From Chromera velia (lineage: Eukaryota; Sar; Chromeraceae), in contig JAHBMJ010001443.1 of NCBI GenBank assembly GCA_018398765.1, positions 1 to 30,862 on the forward strand: a stretch of 30,862 nucleotides of DNA, read 5' to 3'. Position numbers and translations under genes: made by a program. Shown one piece after another: positions 1 to 11,239 of the stretch. Position 1 is the first letter of the stretch, and each line of letters starts with the position of its first letter. Below the pieces are notes generated by a model that saw nothing but the letters and a program-made list of their open reading frames with translations, did no database searches and was not told the DNA's origin.

Positions 1-603
1 TCTCCCCCCCGCTTGTCCCCCCCCTGGTACATCAGTTCTTATCGGCTCTCCCATCCCTAGTCCCCCCCCGTCACCACATATAACACCTTCCTGCTGCTTT
101 GGCTAGCGGAAAGACAGACCGAGAGCTAGACCCAGAGATGTGGCCTAGACAGAGAGACGGATCTATAAACTCTCCAGACTTTAGCTCAGTCTGAAGATCT
201 CAGTCAGCTAAAGGATTAGATACAGATAAATCCTTAGCCCTTCGTAGAGTTGAGAGGATTCGTAGTTGAACTTGGACTTGAAGTTAAACTTCTGCTAGCT
301 TGCTAAGAAAGCACAGACTCATAACCGGACAAACGGAACGAACGATCTCAGCGAGACGGCTGAGGGTGAATTAAATCTTACCGGTCCCCGCACGAACGCA
401 AAGACAAGCTTTCCGGGGCCAGGCAGGCAGAATGCGGCGGCGGGCGATCGAAGGCAAGGCGGCGCGCATGCAAGAAGGACCGAACGGCGGTAGCGGGACG
501 GCGCTAGGAGGTAGGACACTACAGTATGTTCATTTATGTGTACGCACATGCCTCTGAGGGTCCATTTGTATACATTAGTATTTGCATGCTCTTTCTAGAG
601 TCA

Positions 604-656
604 TCTGTCTGTCGGTCTACCTGCTTGTCTATCTGTCTGTTGGTCTGCTTGTCTGG
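604..656. repeat. Degenerate GTCT/TCTG simple repeat
   Basis: A short run of imperfect TCTG/GTCT units. Apart from this and the purine tract that follows, I see no convincing gene in 1-1260. Confidence 0.6.
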
Positions 657-885
657 CAGTGTCTAGCCTTCTAAATAGAGGACCTCCAGAGACCTAAGTA
701 GGGCACCAAAGACCACAAGGCCCTCTACAGGACCAACATGCCGTCTACATGCACTCAAAAGAGGAGAAAAAAGCTTGAGACTGGGATCAATGCCATGTAC
801 ATTCATTCTTTATCTATTGCTCTTGTTTTTATTTCCTGTTGAGGCCATTGATCGAAATAACTAGCAAAAGAAATAAATAATTAAA

Positions 886-962
886 CACAGAAAGAGAAAA
901 AGAGAGAGAGAGGAAGACAAGAAGAGAGGAAGGAAGATAGAGATGAAGGAAGAAAGAAAGAG
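886..962. repeat. Polypurine (GA/GAA-rich) tract
   Basis: About 77 bases made almost only of A and G on the plus strand. The pyrimidine-rich counterpart lies at 1815-1912. Reading frames across both are low-complexity and are not called genes. Confidence 0.6.
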
Positions 963-1260
963 CAACGAACGCGTTCCTACAAGACCCAATCCAGAAGAGT
1001 AAAGGAAGAAAAGAAAGAAAAAGCTGCAAGAGGTTCCCCTCCTTAGACCTACCCGTCAGACTCTGCTGACTGACTGGAGAAGCTCAAACTCTTCAGACGA
1101 ACAAGTGAGAGAGAGACTCCCAGGCCCCCCCTGTCTCCAGCTGCTTTATCTGAAAAATTTCCGCTGTGTGTCTGTATACATAGCAAAAGAGTTTATATTC
1201 GCGATCATCCACACTGAATCTGCTGTGGAGTACTTCTTGCGACAACCAGAATTCTTTGCA

Positions 1261-1334
1261 GAAAATTAACCCCAAATGGCTTCCTCTCTATAAGACGTAC
1301 CTCCTGATGCTGGGGACTTACAATCGTTTTAGGT
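1261..1334 (+). repeat. Diverged direct repeat, copy 1
   Basis: A roughly 75-bp segment starting GAAAATT and containing CTGATGCTGGGGACTTA recurs in the same orientation at 1612-1693. The copies differ by small indels of about 3 bp and several substitutions, mostly transitions. No frame is clearly conserved. It may be a remnant of a dispersed element. Confidence 0.7.
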
Positions 1335-1611
1335 TCTCCGCCATCTGGTATTTGCGTTCAAGGTCTGCCCTCTTTTTTCTTAAAGGATTGGATGCAGGCC
1401 AATGTTCAAGGTGCGTCTGGGGAGCTGCCACTGTCCCATGATCGCAGTCGGAACGCCTTCTCCTCTCTTGCTGTCAAAGTGTTCGGGTTAGGTCGCAGTC
1501 TGCAAGCAACAGCTAGAAGCAACAGAGACAGGCAAAAGAGCTGAAAGAGCAACGGGAGCGGAACATCACAGAGAAGAAACCACCAAGCAGAGAAAGACAG
1601 CTTCGAAAGGA

Positions 1612-1693
1612 GAAAATTGACCCCAATTAAATGGTTTCCTCTCTACAAGACTTAACTTCTGATGCTGGGGACTTATAATTAATCTTTTAGGCT
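1612..1693 (+). repeat. Diverged direct repeat, copy 2
   Basis: Second copy of the 1261-1334 segment, sharing CTGATGCTGGGGACTTA and a TTTTAGG(T/C)TCT end. The 280 bases between the copies show no supported gene. Confidence 0.7.
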
Positions 1694-1814
1694 CTTATCT
1701 TGTTTGAGTTTCCAGGATAATCCGTGTTCTCAGCAAATTAATTCAAAAGTCCGGGAAAACTTTAAAAGTTGGGTGCTCGCGGGAATTTTGCCCCTCAGAG
1801 TCTCCCCGCATCAC

Positions 1815-1912
1815 TCCCTCTCCCTCTTCCTCTCCCACTTTCAGCCCCTCTTCCTCTTCTTCTTTTTCCCCCGCTTCCTCTCCCTCCTTCACCCCCTCTT
1901 GCTCTCCCTCAT
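1815..1912. repeat. Pyrimidine-rich (CT) tract
   Basis: CTCCCTCTTCC-type sequence on the plus strand, nearly free of purines. Long frames on both strands here are low-complexity artefacts. From 1913 to 2725 I see only anonymous sequence with a short AG run near 2565-2590. Confidence 0.6.
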
Positions 1913-2725
1913 CAACACCCCCCTCAGTCGTGCTCAAGCTCTCCAAGAAACGGTGGGCAAGACTGAGGGATTCCCTTTTGATGGTGGAGGGACCTGAGGG
2001 AAAAAAGAAGGGAGGTAGCGGGAATAAAATGGAATCCAATACAGAGAAAGTCGAAACGCAACTGTTACGGGGTTGGAGGACTGCATGAGTCTGGTTTTTC
2101 TTTCCCTATTTTTATAGACATGCAGGCAGGCAACTCAGAGCGACCATCCACTCTTCCTTTGCTTCTTTTTCCTTTTCATCTCGCAACTGACTGACAGACA
2201 GAGACATTCATACTACAGACAGACAGAAGGCATCACAGACTGGCATGGAGACATACGAACAGAATCGAAGAGATCAATGGAAGGGACGGGGAGCGACCCA
2301 CCGAGTTTCAGGTTCTTCACGGAATGGGGAAGGGAGTCGAGCAGGAGGTAGGTCTTCTTAGCAGAGAGGTTACAGCCTGCATGTACAAATGCGAAGAAAA
2401 GGTAAAAAAGGAGGTATACGGTGAGATTACACTTTCTTTTTTACGCAAAGCAGGTGGAAGGCTTTCCAAGCTAGACGTTCAAATACACACTGTAGGAAAA
2501 GCTAACCAATGGAGTGGAGACAGAAAGAAGACTTGTATCCATCAAAACAATGCGAAGGAAATACAGAGAGAGAGAGGGAGAGAGAGACAGTTATGACGTC
2601 TCGAAGACGTATTTTATGGCTCTGTTGAGCTTTCCATAGGGGTTGTTAAAGTTGAATCTTTAACAGCATCTCATATTTCTTTGCTCCACTTTAGGTGCAC
2701 ATATGATAGATCCGTTTTGCAATAA

Positions 2726-2734
2726 ATCGAATGT
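2726..2734. repeat. Left target-site duplication (9 bp)
   Basis: ATCGAATGT directly precedes the left inverted repeat of the 2735-3897 element. The identical nonamer directly follows its right inverted repeat at 3898-3906. Confidence 0.9.
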
Positions 2735-3897
2735 CTAGGGGGTTGCACTGCCGAAGGCCGGTGTAGTCTCCAAACGGTCTCCTTGGGAATTTTTTATTAT
2801 TATTATTTTAATTTTCTAACTGTCTGTGCCCACCGTGCTTCAAACAACGGACACTGAGGTCATTTTATTAAATACTCTGAACACTAGTTTATTTTTGGAT
2901 AAAACACTTTATGAAAAGCTTAAATTTGTAATTTTTAGCTGAGTATACATCCTAAGTCACAAGTTATACCCCTTTAAAGTCGTGTCACAAGAAATTTACA
3001 CTAACACTAGTGTTCTACACTCCTCGTGTGCGTATTTAAAAAATTTGAGGCTAGTGTATACACTATACACTAGTGTAAAGGTTAGTGTACAAGTCAGTGT
3101 ACTCCAGTGTACATAAGGATTAAGGTTAGTGTATGGCTAGTGTACGAGAGTGTTTCATAGTGAATGGTTTCTCAAGCAAGCCAGAATGCCTCACAGCGTT
3201 TCTAAATGTCATTACATGCATTTTTGCTTCAGTGTATAGATGTGTAGGCTAGTGTAGGCCAGTGTGAAAGAGTGTAACGGGGCGTTCATGCATCATACGT
3301 CAATACAAACGCTCATCGTGCACCTGCCACCTTGTTCCTTTTGTTTCTCTTTAAACATTGACACCAATCGCTCCCGTTCCTCTTCAGGTAAAAAAATAGA
3401 ACGTCCACAGGGACTTCAACCACAGGGACTGGTTCGGAGCGTTACCCAAACAAAGTGTATGTCTTCATATCTGTATGCATTTGCAGCATTCCTGTATATG
3501 TTCAACATATAAAAAAACAGAAAAGTGTCTCACCAGAAAAACATTACATAAAAAATCTGAAAAATGTTTTTTCTACTTTAAAATGGTACAGAATGATGTT
3601 AAAACTCATAAAAAGCCATAAAATGACTAAACACTAATGATACACTAGGTATTACTAATTTTGCTAGTGTAGGGTCAGTGTTAGAGTGCTAGTGTAAAAT
3701 CTCTGTGACACAACTTCAAAGCTCTGTCACTCGCGAACCATAACAACTTAGAAGCTCATATTTTGCAAACATCTCGCCATTAAATTGAACAATAAATGAA
3801 AAACACTACTTTTACTGTATACTATAGTTATTGTTGAGTGTATACCCCCCAATTTTAGTGTAGGAAAGAATATATACCTAGGAGTGCAACCCCCTAG
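2735..3897. mobile_element. Non-autonomous DNA transposon (MITE-like, MULE-type 9-bp duplication), element 1
   Basis: The 1,163-bp element begins CTAGGGGGTTGCACT (2735-2749) and ends with its exact reverse complement AGTGCAACCCCCTAG (3883-3897). A perfect 9-bp duplication of ATCGAATGT flanks it. A duplication of 9-11 bp is typical of Mutator-like elements, so that class is an inference. The interior is AT-rich and carries many copies of TAGTGTA or close variants, densest at about 3005-3160, 3230-3275 and 3630-3700. The word resembles the terminal AGTGCAA. No transposase is visible, so it would need transposase from elsewhere. A GC-richer core near 3290-3440 could be captured sequence, but no frame is convincing. 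Confidence 0.88.
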
Positions 3898-3906
3898 ATC
3901 GAATGT
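3898..3906. repeat. Right target-site duplication (9 bp)
   Basis: ATCGAATGT, identical to 2726-2734, directly after the right terminal inverted repeat. Confidence 0.9.
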
Positions 3907-4493
3907 TGACGGAGTACTATGCTGAGTCGGCCACTCAGTCATCAGAAGACCGGTACCCACCCCCTAATCCCCCCTTCCCTTCAAAACTCTGAACCAACCA
4001 ACCTGAGATGTCCCGGCTCTGGAAGTGCTCTACAGGAATTTTTCTTTGCATAGACGCACGGAGGTTTAATCCCATGCAGAAAGAAAAGACGAGGAAGAAG
4101 GCAGGAAAGAGAAACGGAACGTCACACAAAGGAAATCTGGAAGGAAGGAAGCTACCGGACGTTCCTTTGCTCAGATTCGGAATAAAGGGCAAACGTCTAC
4201 TTTGACAAACGTATAGGTAGCCGATCGCACCTCTTGGAGGGAAACACTGTCAAAAAGCTGCAGAGAGGGACAAGATTTCCAGTGTTCCCCCTGTAAGAGC
4301 ATTGCCAAGAAAACAACAAGGTTGGTGCAGCGCCTAGGTGCAGCGCAACTCAGAACGCAGGAAAGGCAACCAAAGTGAATGACTAGATGAATGAAGACAA
4401 CCAAGTGCAGAAATGAATCAGCTTTACCGATCTCTATTGTTTGGCTACTGTGAGTATTCTCTCCTACAGTGAAGTTAGCAGCCTTTCTCACCT

Positions 4494-4887
4494 TTGACAT
4501 TGCCGAGAGGCAGACCCACGCCATCCCGAAGGAGTCCCGTCTCCAGATCATTCCCGACACCAGGGTCCTCCTACATCAAGGAGCCGCCAGTGGGGACAAT
4601 TAAGGAAAACCCTCGATCAAGACCACACATCGATGGAGACGGCGTGATAGTGTTAAACGAAGACGGCAGAGGTGAGTGGGCACGTGGACCCCGTGTGTAA
4701 GTCGATGGGTTCCAGAACGTGAGGCAAAACAGCAGGAAGGAGAAGGACGTGTGTGTATGCACAACGCGATCCCGAGGAGAAACGGAACCGACCTCGGACT
4801 TTGGCTTTTCATTCTTCAACAGGACGTCAAGAATTCTCTCTGACGTCCGCCCGGTCGCCGAAGAGGAGGAGGACACCCTCTCTGCAG
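4494..4887 (+). CDS. Tentative two-exon coding segment, unknown product
   Basis: I do not recognise this. A frame open from about 4494 to 4671 ends at a good donor (AGAG|GTGAGTGG) in phase 1. After an intron of 151 bases, an acceptor (CTTCAACAG) opens exon 4823-4887, which stays open in the matching phase and ends at a second good donor (CTGCAG|GTACAT). The first exon includes DGDGVIVLNEDG; the second is short and basic. Neither start nor end of the gene is found, and a competing acceptor (TCTCCTACAG, ending 4469) leads into a different frame. The splice-like pairs are the only support. It could be a real small gene, an untranslated upstream region of the gene at 5677, or chance. Confidence 0.22.
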
Positions 4888-5236
4888 GTACATTTGTGAT
4901 GCATCGACAAGAGAAGATGACACTCGATTGAAAGGCTGCAACACCAAAACAGGAGGATTAAACCTTCTTGCTGCTACCTTGTGTTTCGGTATCTATTTTG
5001 GTGTCTGGAACCACAGACAGCAAACGCTCCGGTCAAGAAACTCAATCTGGATTGATTGCTGAAAGAGGATCTTCTGAAGACGCTTCAAACAAGAAAACAA
5101 AGCTCAGATGACACCACAGTTCGCTTCTCAAAATCCAGCCTCGGTCAGTCACAGACTGCCAAAGTCTGCAGTAACAGTTTCAGACAGATCTCCGCACAAA
5201 AAAATCTTCAGGAGACGCCGTGTATGGAGACGCCTC

Positions 5237-5376
5237 CGACGCGTCTGCGTGGCGCCATACGCGCGGCCGCGTCGCGTATCCCGGCCGGGCCCCCGGGTCC
5301 GCAGGGGTCCGATTATCCCGCGGATCCACGGCCGGCGCGCCGCCGCAATGCATGCCGGAGCATATGCTTCCATGGG
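5237..5376. other. GC-rich block dense in 6- and 8-bp palindromes
   Basis: Within 137 bases lie ACGCGT (5239), GGCGCC (5251), GCGGCCGC (5263), CGGCCG (5282, 5329), GGGCCC (5287), CCCGGG (5292), CCGCGG (5318), GGATCC (5322), GCCGGC (5331), GGCGCGCC (5334), ATGCAT (5348), GCATGC (5350), CATATG (5361) and CCATGG (5370). The block sits about 300 bp upstream of the gene starting at 5677 and may be a CpG-rich promoter element. Its resemblance to a cloning polylinker raises the possibility of an assembly or contaminant artefact. Confidence 0.6.
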
Positions 5377-5676
5377 CGACCCGCTGACACAAAATTACAT
5401 CAAGGTCAGACACAATCTGGCATCTGGATGCAAGGCTTTGCAAGCATCCACCATATCTATACGCTGGGCATACAATGAATGATGCACATCGCAGGGCCCT
5501 CTTGCCGACAGGAACTTCCTCTCGTGTGCCTGCGTGGGCTTGAAGCAGTTTCAGTGGAAACGCTGAGCATCGAACTTCTACATCAATTTTGACTCTCGTA
5601 CTGTTGGACAACACCTGAAACAAGAACCTTTGGACGTCTCGCACAGACGAGTCACGCACAGACGTGCTGAAGCAAA

Positions 5677-7176
5677 ATGCGTTCATTCAGCTTTGCTCTC
5701 ATTACCCTTCTGCAGCTACTGCAGGGGCGCTTCGCGTTTGCCGGCCTGTTTGACTTCGACTGGAAGGTCACTCAGATTGGATATGCACATGCAGTTGATG
5801 CAATGCACAAGCACACAAGAAGTCTTTGCAAGACTGCAGTCGCGTATGCATAGCGGGCCATGTGAAGCCAAAGATCTCTCAGAAGTGGCCCAAAAGACCA
5901 CGTTGTGGTGTTTCGATACCAAACCTTCCTTCGACTTTGCCAGTAGCTAGCTTCTTATTTGTCAATGAACGCAAGAAGCCAGGCAAGATGTTGCTTCTCC
6001 TTGACTGTATGCAGCTTCCTGAGCTCGGCAAATTCGACCTCGCGGGTCTCTGGAAGGCTGAAGGAGAGGGTAAGAACGGAAGTGACTCGGGGTCTGCGCT
6101 GCCAGGACTGAAGGGCCTGGACTTCGAGGGACTCGGGGAGAAACTGAAGAGCTTCTCTTTCGGCGGTGCGTCTGCATGGTTGCTTGTTCGCGTGCATATG
6201 TGAGTCAGTCCTAGGTGCGGGTGTGTGGGAGACTCTGGGTCTTTCAGGTCCTGTGTTGCCCCGTGGCTGTGGTTCCCCATGAGAGTTGGGGCAGGAGCAC
6301 AGACGCACACAGCTATATGTATGTAACAGGAAAACGGCTGGATTCAATGTATTCATCATCGCAAGATGCAAGACGCTGTTTTGACCCCTCTCTCCCTTTT
6401 CCGTGGAAGTACACAAGAGCTTCTTTCCATCTGATTGTGTCCTTGCGTCCTAATGAATGCCTCTTGCGGCGGCGTACATGCATATATATATGTTTCTGTT
6501 TGGCCAAGCCGTTGATCCGCGTTTGCTTTCTCCGACCACTCCTGAGGGTTGAGGGAGAGGCGTTCAACTTTTCGGTTTCTCTGAAAGCCGCAGATGAACT
6601 TCTGTGAACAGCGACATTCAGATTGTCGTATTCCCTTGGTTTATCTTTGCTCTTTGACTGCAGGCTTCAAAGAAGACAAGGGGGAGAAAGGGAAGAAGAC
6701 GAAGAAGGATGACAACAACGAAATCGTCTGCTTCACTGGAGATGTCAGTCCGGGCTTTCGGAATCAACGGATTAAAGATACTTGTGTAATGACACCATGC
6801 AGCAGATGTGCGTCGTCTGACTTCTCTTGCGTGTCCCTCTTGCGGTGTCAGAAAGAATGAGTGCCTCTCGAACTTGGGAGATCCATTCTGTAGGGCTGAT
6901 TTTCGTTACTTCCTCCAGCAGGCGGTGAAGTCGCGTGATCCGGATTGGGACAGCTGATTTGGGAATTCATAGAGAGAGACGGGAAGGCAAAGAAAGTGTG
7001 AGGCTCATAGGCGGACTGTGAAGGAGAGAAAAGAAGAAAGGAGATGGCGGTCGTCTGGCTCTTCGAAGGGTCCACATTTGCGGAGGTTTCTTCTGGTGGA
7101 GACACCAATCTGTCACAACAGATCCACCCTTCAACTGTCAGCATATGCTGTCGAGAGCTCTGTTTCCACTGAAAGG

Positions 7177-7220
<44 letters not shown>

Positions 7221-7391
7221 ACACACACACACACTCACACACACACACACACACGCCCGCACCCGCAGCCCCCCCCACACACGCACACACACACACACAC
7301 TCACTCACTCACTCACTCACACACACACACACACACACTCACTCACTCACTCACTCACACACACACACACACACACTCACTCACTCACTCA

Positions 7392-7435
<44 letters not shown>

Positions 7436-7453
7436 CACACACACACACAGAGA

Positions 7454-7498
<45 letters not shown>

Positions 7499-9613
7499 AG
7501 GGAGGGAGGGAGGGAGGGAGGGAGGGAGGGAGGGAGGGAGGGAGAGAGCGCGCGCGCGAGAGAGAAAGGGGGGGAGACAGAAGGGTCATTGGCTGCATAA
7601 CCAACTTCCTGATCAACCTTCATGTGCAGACGGCCACCCTCCCGACCTTCGAGCTTCCTGGCCCCATCGAATGCGACGACTCCACGGGAACCAACGCCAA
7701 TCTGGATGCATACAGAGCATTCAAGGCAACGCTCGAGCCCAGGGCGATCCACGTTCTCACTGAGCCGTCAAGTCAGCCAGGAAACTCAGCAGACGGGCAG
7801 GGGACATGTCTGGTGGATGTACTGCCTGGACCCTTTGCTTCTTTTGATTTGTCCTTTCCTCGATCGATTCCTTTGTCAGAGGAAGCAGTGAAAGCCAGCC
7901 TGCGTGCACACACATCGTTCTACTTTCGTGCCCAGCGAATTTCTGTTCGCCTTCAAGTCGCTGCGCGTCCTTGTCTGTCTGCTCTCTCTGTCTACCCCAA
8001 ATTTCCATTTACCCCCTCCCTGATAGTCGCTCCTGCCGTATTCTGTCTCGTATTGCAGACGCAACTCCTCAACAGGTCGGAATCATTCTGATCAGCCCTC
8101 CAGACAACTCCTTGTGCGAGCCCGACGAGTTCGAGGGTGTGGCTGTGTTCAACGGACAGTCTGCAGACATCATTTACGCAGCTCAGGGGTGAGTGAAGTC
8201 GGCCTGCAGGATCGGATGCATTCATGCATGTATAGGCACGATTGGATTAACACTGAACTGAGTTGAATTGAATCAACCGTTCTGAGTGAAGCTGGTACGC
8301 CTTCGTTTAGGCTCTGTGCATCCCACGACATAAATTGGGCATCTGCTTGAGTCGCCAAGAAGTGCATTGATGGCAAACAAATTGATGGCGGCAAACCTTC
8401 TGTCGAAATGCTTGTACAATTTCATACACACTATCAAAATGATATGAAAACACATGTACCTACATGTCAGTGGACGCTTTCTTCTATTCCTTGATGCTCA
8501 GTGCCAACACAAAAAGAGCTACAGCACATACGTACTTGCACGCGCGCATTCCGAGACGGGCACACACATGATTGATGACTGCACACATATATATATACAC
8601 ACACTGGCTGCACACATGCACGCAGGTACTCTTTCGATAACTTGGTCGAGCAGACGAACCCCGGCATGGCGCGATCCCGAATCAACATCCAGTTTACGAC
8701 GTTTGACGGGAGCGTCATCGACGGAGATGTTCTCTTTCCTTGTCTGACCTTCACTCCGGTCAGAATTGTTTTTTGTCGATACAAATGAACTCCTGTGCGC
8801 GTAGTGCGTTTAGACGTTGCTGTAGACAGCTAGATTGTTGGATACCCGCAGGTCTCGAAAATTCTGTCTGCATGCAAGAAGGTATCAACTCGCCCGTGGC
8901 CGCCAATCCTCTTTGCTTTTCTCCTCGAATGTGTACTGTTCGTGTCAAAAACGTTCGATCTTGACCTGTCTTCAGCCGATCTCGATCTGTCCACCCAAAT
9001 TGCTGTTTGAGTGCATACATCTGCCCTTGAACTAATTGAATTCAAAAGCATCCGATGCATGCCCCCATGGCAGCTAGCTTCTCTGATTGCATAGCGGCAT
9101 GTGAGAGAGGCACAAAGGATCGTGACTGCGAATGTGGCCAGCCCTCAGCGGAGGAGCAAACAAAACAACAAGCACAATTTGGAAAAGTCTTTGAATGTTT
9201 TTGTGTGACGTTCCCTTGTTCGGAGTCTGATGTGTGCCACATCCATCAATCCATCCATCCATCCATCCATCCATCCATCGATCCATCAATCCATCCACCC
9301 GTCTATCCATCCGTCTGTCTCTTTGTCTGTCCGTCCGTCCGTCCGTCTGTCTGTCTGTCTGTCTGTCTATCTGTCTGTCTGCCTGCCCGTCTGCCCGTCT
9401 GTCTGTCTTGCCCTCTTTCCGACAGTCAACCTCTGATTCAGGAAACAGAAAATCTGTCTCCTCTCCCATCTGCAGGGACTAGCCATCGCCACGACCGACT
9501 CTTCAGTGACTGGAATTCAGGTCAGACTCCAAATGCAATTAAGCATGTGCTTTCTTCTCCTGTCCTCCACTTGTTTGCAAAGTTATTGTTGGGTCCTCGT
9601 TTGTTTTTAGTGT

Positions 9614-9656
<43 letters not shown>

Positions 9657-9729
9657 TTCTCTCCCTCTCTTTCTCTTTCTCTTTCTCTCTCTCTCTCTCT
9701 CTCCCTCTCTGTCTGTCTGTCTGTCTGTC

Positions 9730-9762
<33 letters not shown>

Positions 9763-9998
9763 TCGTTCGTTTGTTTGTTTGTTTGTGTTGCACGTGGGTG
9801 CTTGTATACGTGATTGCGTACGTGCCTGCTTCCGTGAGTGAATGGGTGAGTGGAGTGAGGGAGTGGAGTAAGGGAGTCAGGAAGTGAGTGGGTGAGTGAG
9901 CGGGTGTCTTGTGTGCGGTGCGTGTCTATGCGTGTGCTTTCTCGTTCGTTTGTTTGTTTGTGCTGCATGTGGGTGCGAGTTTACTTGATTGCATGATC

Positions 9999-10030
<32 letters not shown>

Positions 10031-10612
10031 GTGTGCGTGCGTGCGTGCGTGAGTGTGTGGAGCGAGGAAGTGAGTGAGTGTGTGTCTGTGCGTGTGTGTA
10101 GGCGTCTGCGCATGTGTGCGGGCATCGAGGTGTGCCAGTCTGGACTCGCTGCCTGTAGGCTGTGGGCTTTTTTGGCACAGGAGGAGCAGCGCAGCCAACG
10201 CATTCCCTCATTCTCCGCCCACATATCGATACGCGTGTGCGTTGATTCTGGATGTCCGCAGGGCTTCAATCGGCTCACCGCCGTCAACGAACTGCGCATC
10301 AACGGGATGCCGGGTCTGCAGAGAGTCAACGGCTTCGGAGCTCTGGAGAGTATCACCGAGGGGGGTCTCAGCGTGACGGATAATCCGTTCCTGACCGATT
10401 TTGGATTCACGGGGGGTTTCGGTATCTTCAACGAGACCAATGACTTTGGTTCTGGCAGTTCCTCCAGAATCTTTGTGGGGTCTAACGCTGTGGGTCTCCA
10501 GGTGGCGCCCCGTCTGGACACCGCGATTGAAAACTATCTGCAGACCCCCGATGGGATGATGGGAGCCCAGTGCTACAACACCGGGGCGGAGGGGGCCGAT
10601 TCGTGCTTTTGA
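5677..10612 (+). CDS. Secreted/surface protein with receptor-L-domain-like leucine-rich C-terminus, 8 exons
   Basis: Proposed exons are 5677-5766, 6015-6165, 6664-6743, 7630-7771, 8059-8188, 8626-8758, 9476-9520 and 10262-10612. All phases join and give 373 codons plus TGA. The ATG has an in-frame TGA nine bases upstream. Residues 1-22 form a signal peptide (MRSFSFALITLLQLL, then FAFA and a probable cleavage site). Residues 80-107 are lysine/aspartate-rich. Residues about 153-242 are a globular region with scattered cysteines. Residues 258-320 carry the pattern LRINGMPGLQRV...LSVTDNPFL, typical of receptor-L-like or leucine-rich solenoid repeats. Donors are GTCACT, GTGCGT, GTCAGT, GTCAGC, GTGAGT, GTCAGA and GTCAGA; all acceptors are TGCAG or CGCAG. 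The ends of exons 4 and 6 are the least certain (8728 is an alternative for exon 6). No transmembrane segment is obvious, so secretion or surface attachment is inferred. The biological role is unknown. Confidence 0.75.
7180..7575. repeat. Composite microsatellite in intron 3: (CA)n, (CACT)n, (GA)n, (GGGA)n, (GC)n
   Basis: Ordered blocks of dinucleotide and tetranucleotide repeats fill most of the end of intron 3: CA with interspersed ACTC to about 7449, GA to about 7490, GGGA to about 7541, then a short CG run. Long reading frames through this block are repeat artefacts. Confidence 0.95.
9239..9412. repeat. Tetranucleotide repeats in intron 6: (CATC)n then (GTCT/GTCC)n
   Basis: ATCC/CATC units run from 9239 to about 9315 and GTCT/GTCC units from there to about 9410, just upstream of the exon 7 acceptor at 9475. 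Confidence 0.95.
9617..10100. repeat. Composite microsatellites in intron 7: (CT)n, (GTCT)n, (GT)n, (GTTT)n, (GTGA)n, (GTGC)n
   Basis: Successive simple-sequence blocks occupy most of the 741-base intron: CT 9617-9708, GTCT to about 9735, GT to about 9762, TTCG/TTTG to about 9786, GTGA-rich 9830-9905, and CGTG units 9998-10050. The strand bias (CT, GT) is opposite to intron 3 (CA, GA). Confidence 0.95.
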
Positions 10613-10909
10613 TTAATTAGTGTTGTCAAGACATGATGCACGATGAACGAAATGCACTGGCAGCAGCAAGCAACAGCACATGCATGTGCAACAGTCAATG
10701 CAAGTTCTTTCTGTGCAATGAAGTATCGCAACGATGAGTTCATTGCAGAGGGCTGGGGAGTGCACACGTTTGAATTCATCTTGGGTCCTCTGATGAGAGG
10801 GAAAAAATGTATGTACAGCATGATGTCAGTGAATCGGCCAGTAGTGAGCCAGGGTCTTAACTGAAGACTGAAATACAAGGAACATCGATCCGGTTTGCAC
10901 TGTCTGCCC

Positions 10910-10915
10910 AATAAA
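10910..10915 (+). terminator. Possible polyadenylation signal AATAAA
   Basis: AATAAA within an A-rich stretch about 300 bases after the TGA of the eight-exon gene. It is a weak assignment because this hexamer is not a universal signal in alveolates. The rest of 10,613-11,229 shows no gene. Confidence 0.3.
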
Positions 10916-11229
10916 AAAATAAAAAACAGACGTCAAGGCCCTGGCTAAATCGAGGGACCTCAAAAAACAAAAGTCAACTATGCTTCCCGCGATGTTCATC
11001 AGGAAAGGAAGGTGACACAATGTGACGTCAACACATGCAGTGAATCATTCATTCGATCCGAATCGATCGTTTGCATGCGAGCTAGTTTCCCCACTTCAAG
11101 TCTTGAGACGCCGTTTTCACTCGGTAGCCTAAGAACTGGCCTTTCAAACAATAATAGAAACTTTATATAAGACCGACGCCATCCGATGTGTAGTTGAGAC
11201 TAGATTTTTTTTTTATTCAATGCAAACCG

Positions 11230-11239
11230 ACTGTGACAT
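11230..11239. repeat. Left target-site duplication (9-10 bp) of element 2a
   Basis: ACTGTGACAT precedes the left end of the 11240-12044 element. The same ten bases follow its right end at 12045-12054. Confidence 0.85.

Noticed and set aside
5056-5482. Overlapping 124- and 140-codon frames across the GC-rich palindrome block
   Set aside because: The GC-rich block lacks stops by composition; no domain or splice pattern supports coding.
7018-8091. A 357-codon open frame on the plus strand
   Set aside because: Most of it is translated microsatellite (Thr-His, Arg-Glu and Gly-Arg repeats) in intron 3. Only 7630-7771 is real exon, and there the coding frame differs.
9055-9813. A 252-codon open frame and opposing frames across 9074-9968
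   Set aside because: They run through CATC, GTCT, CT and GT repeats of introns 6 and 7; the amino-acid composition is pure simple repeat.
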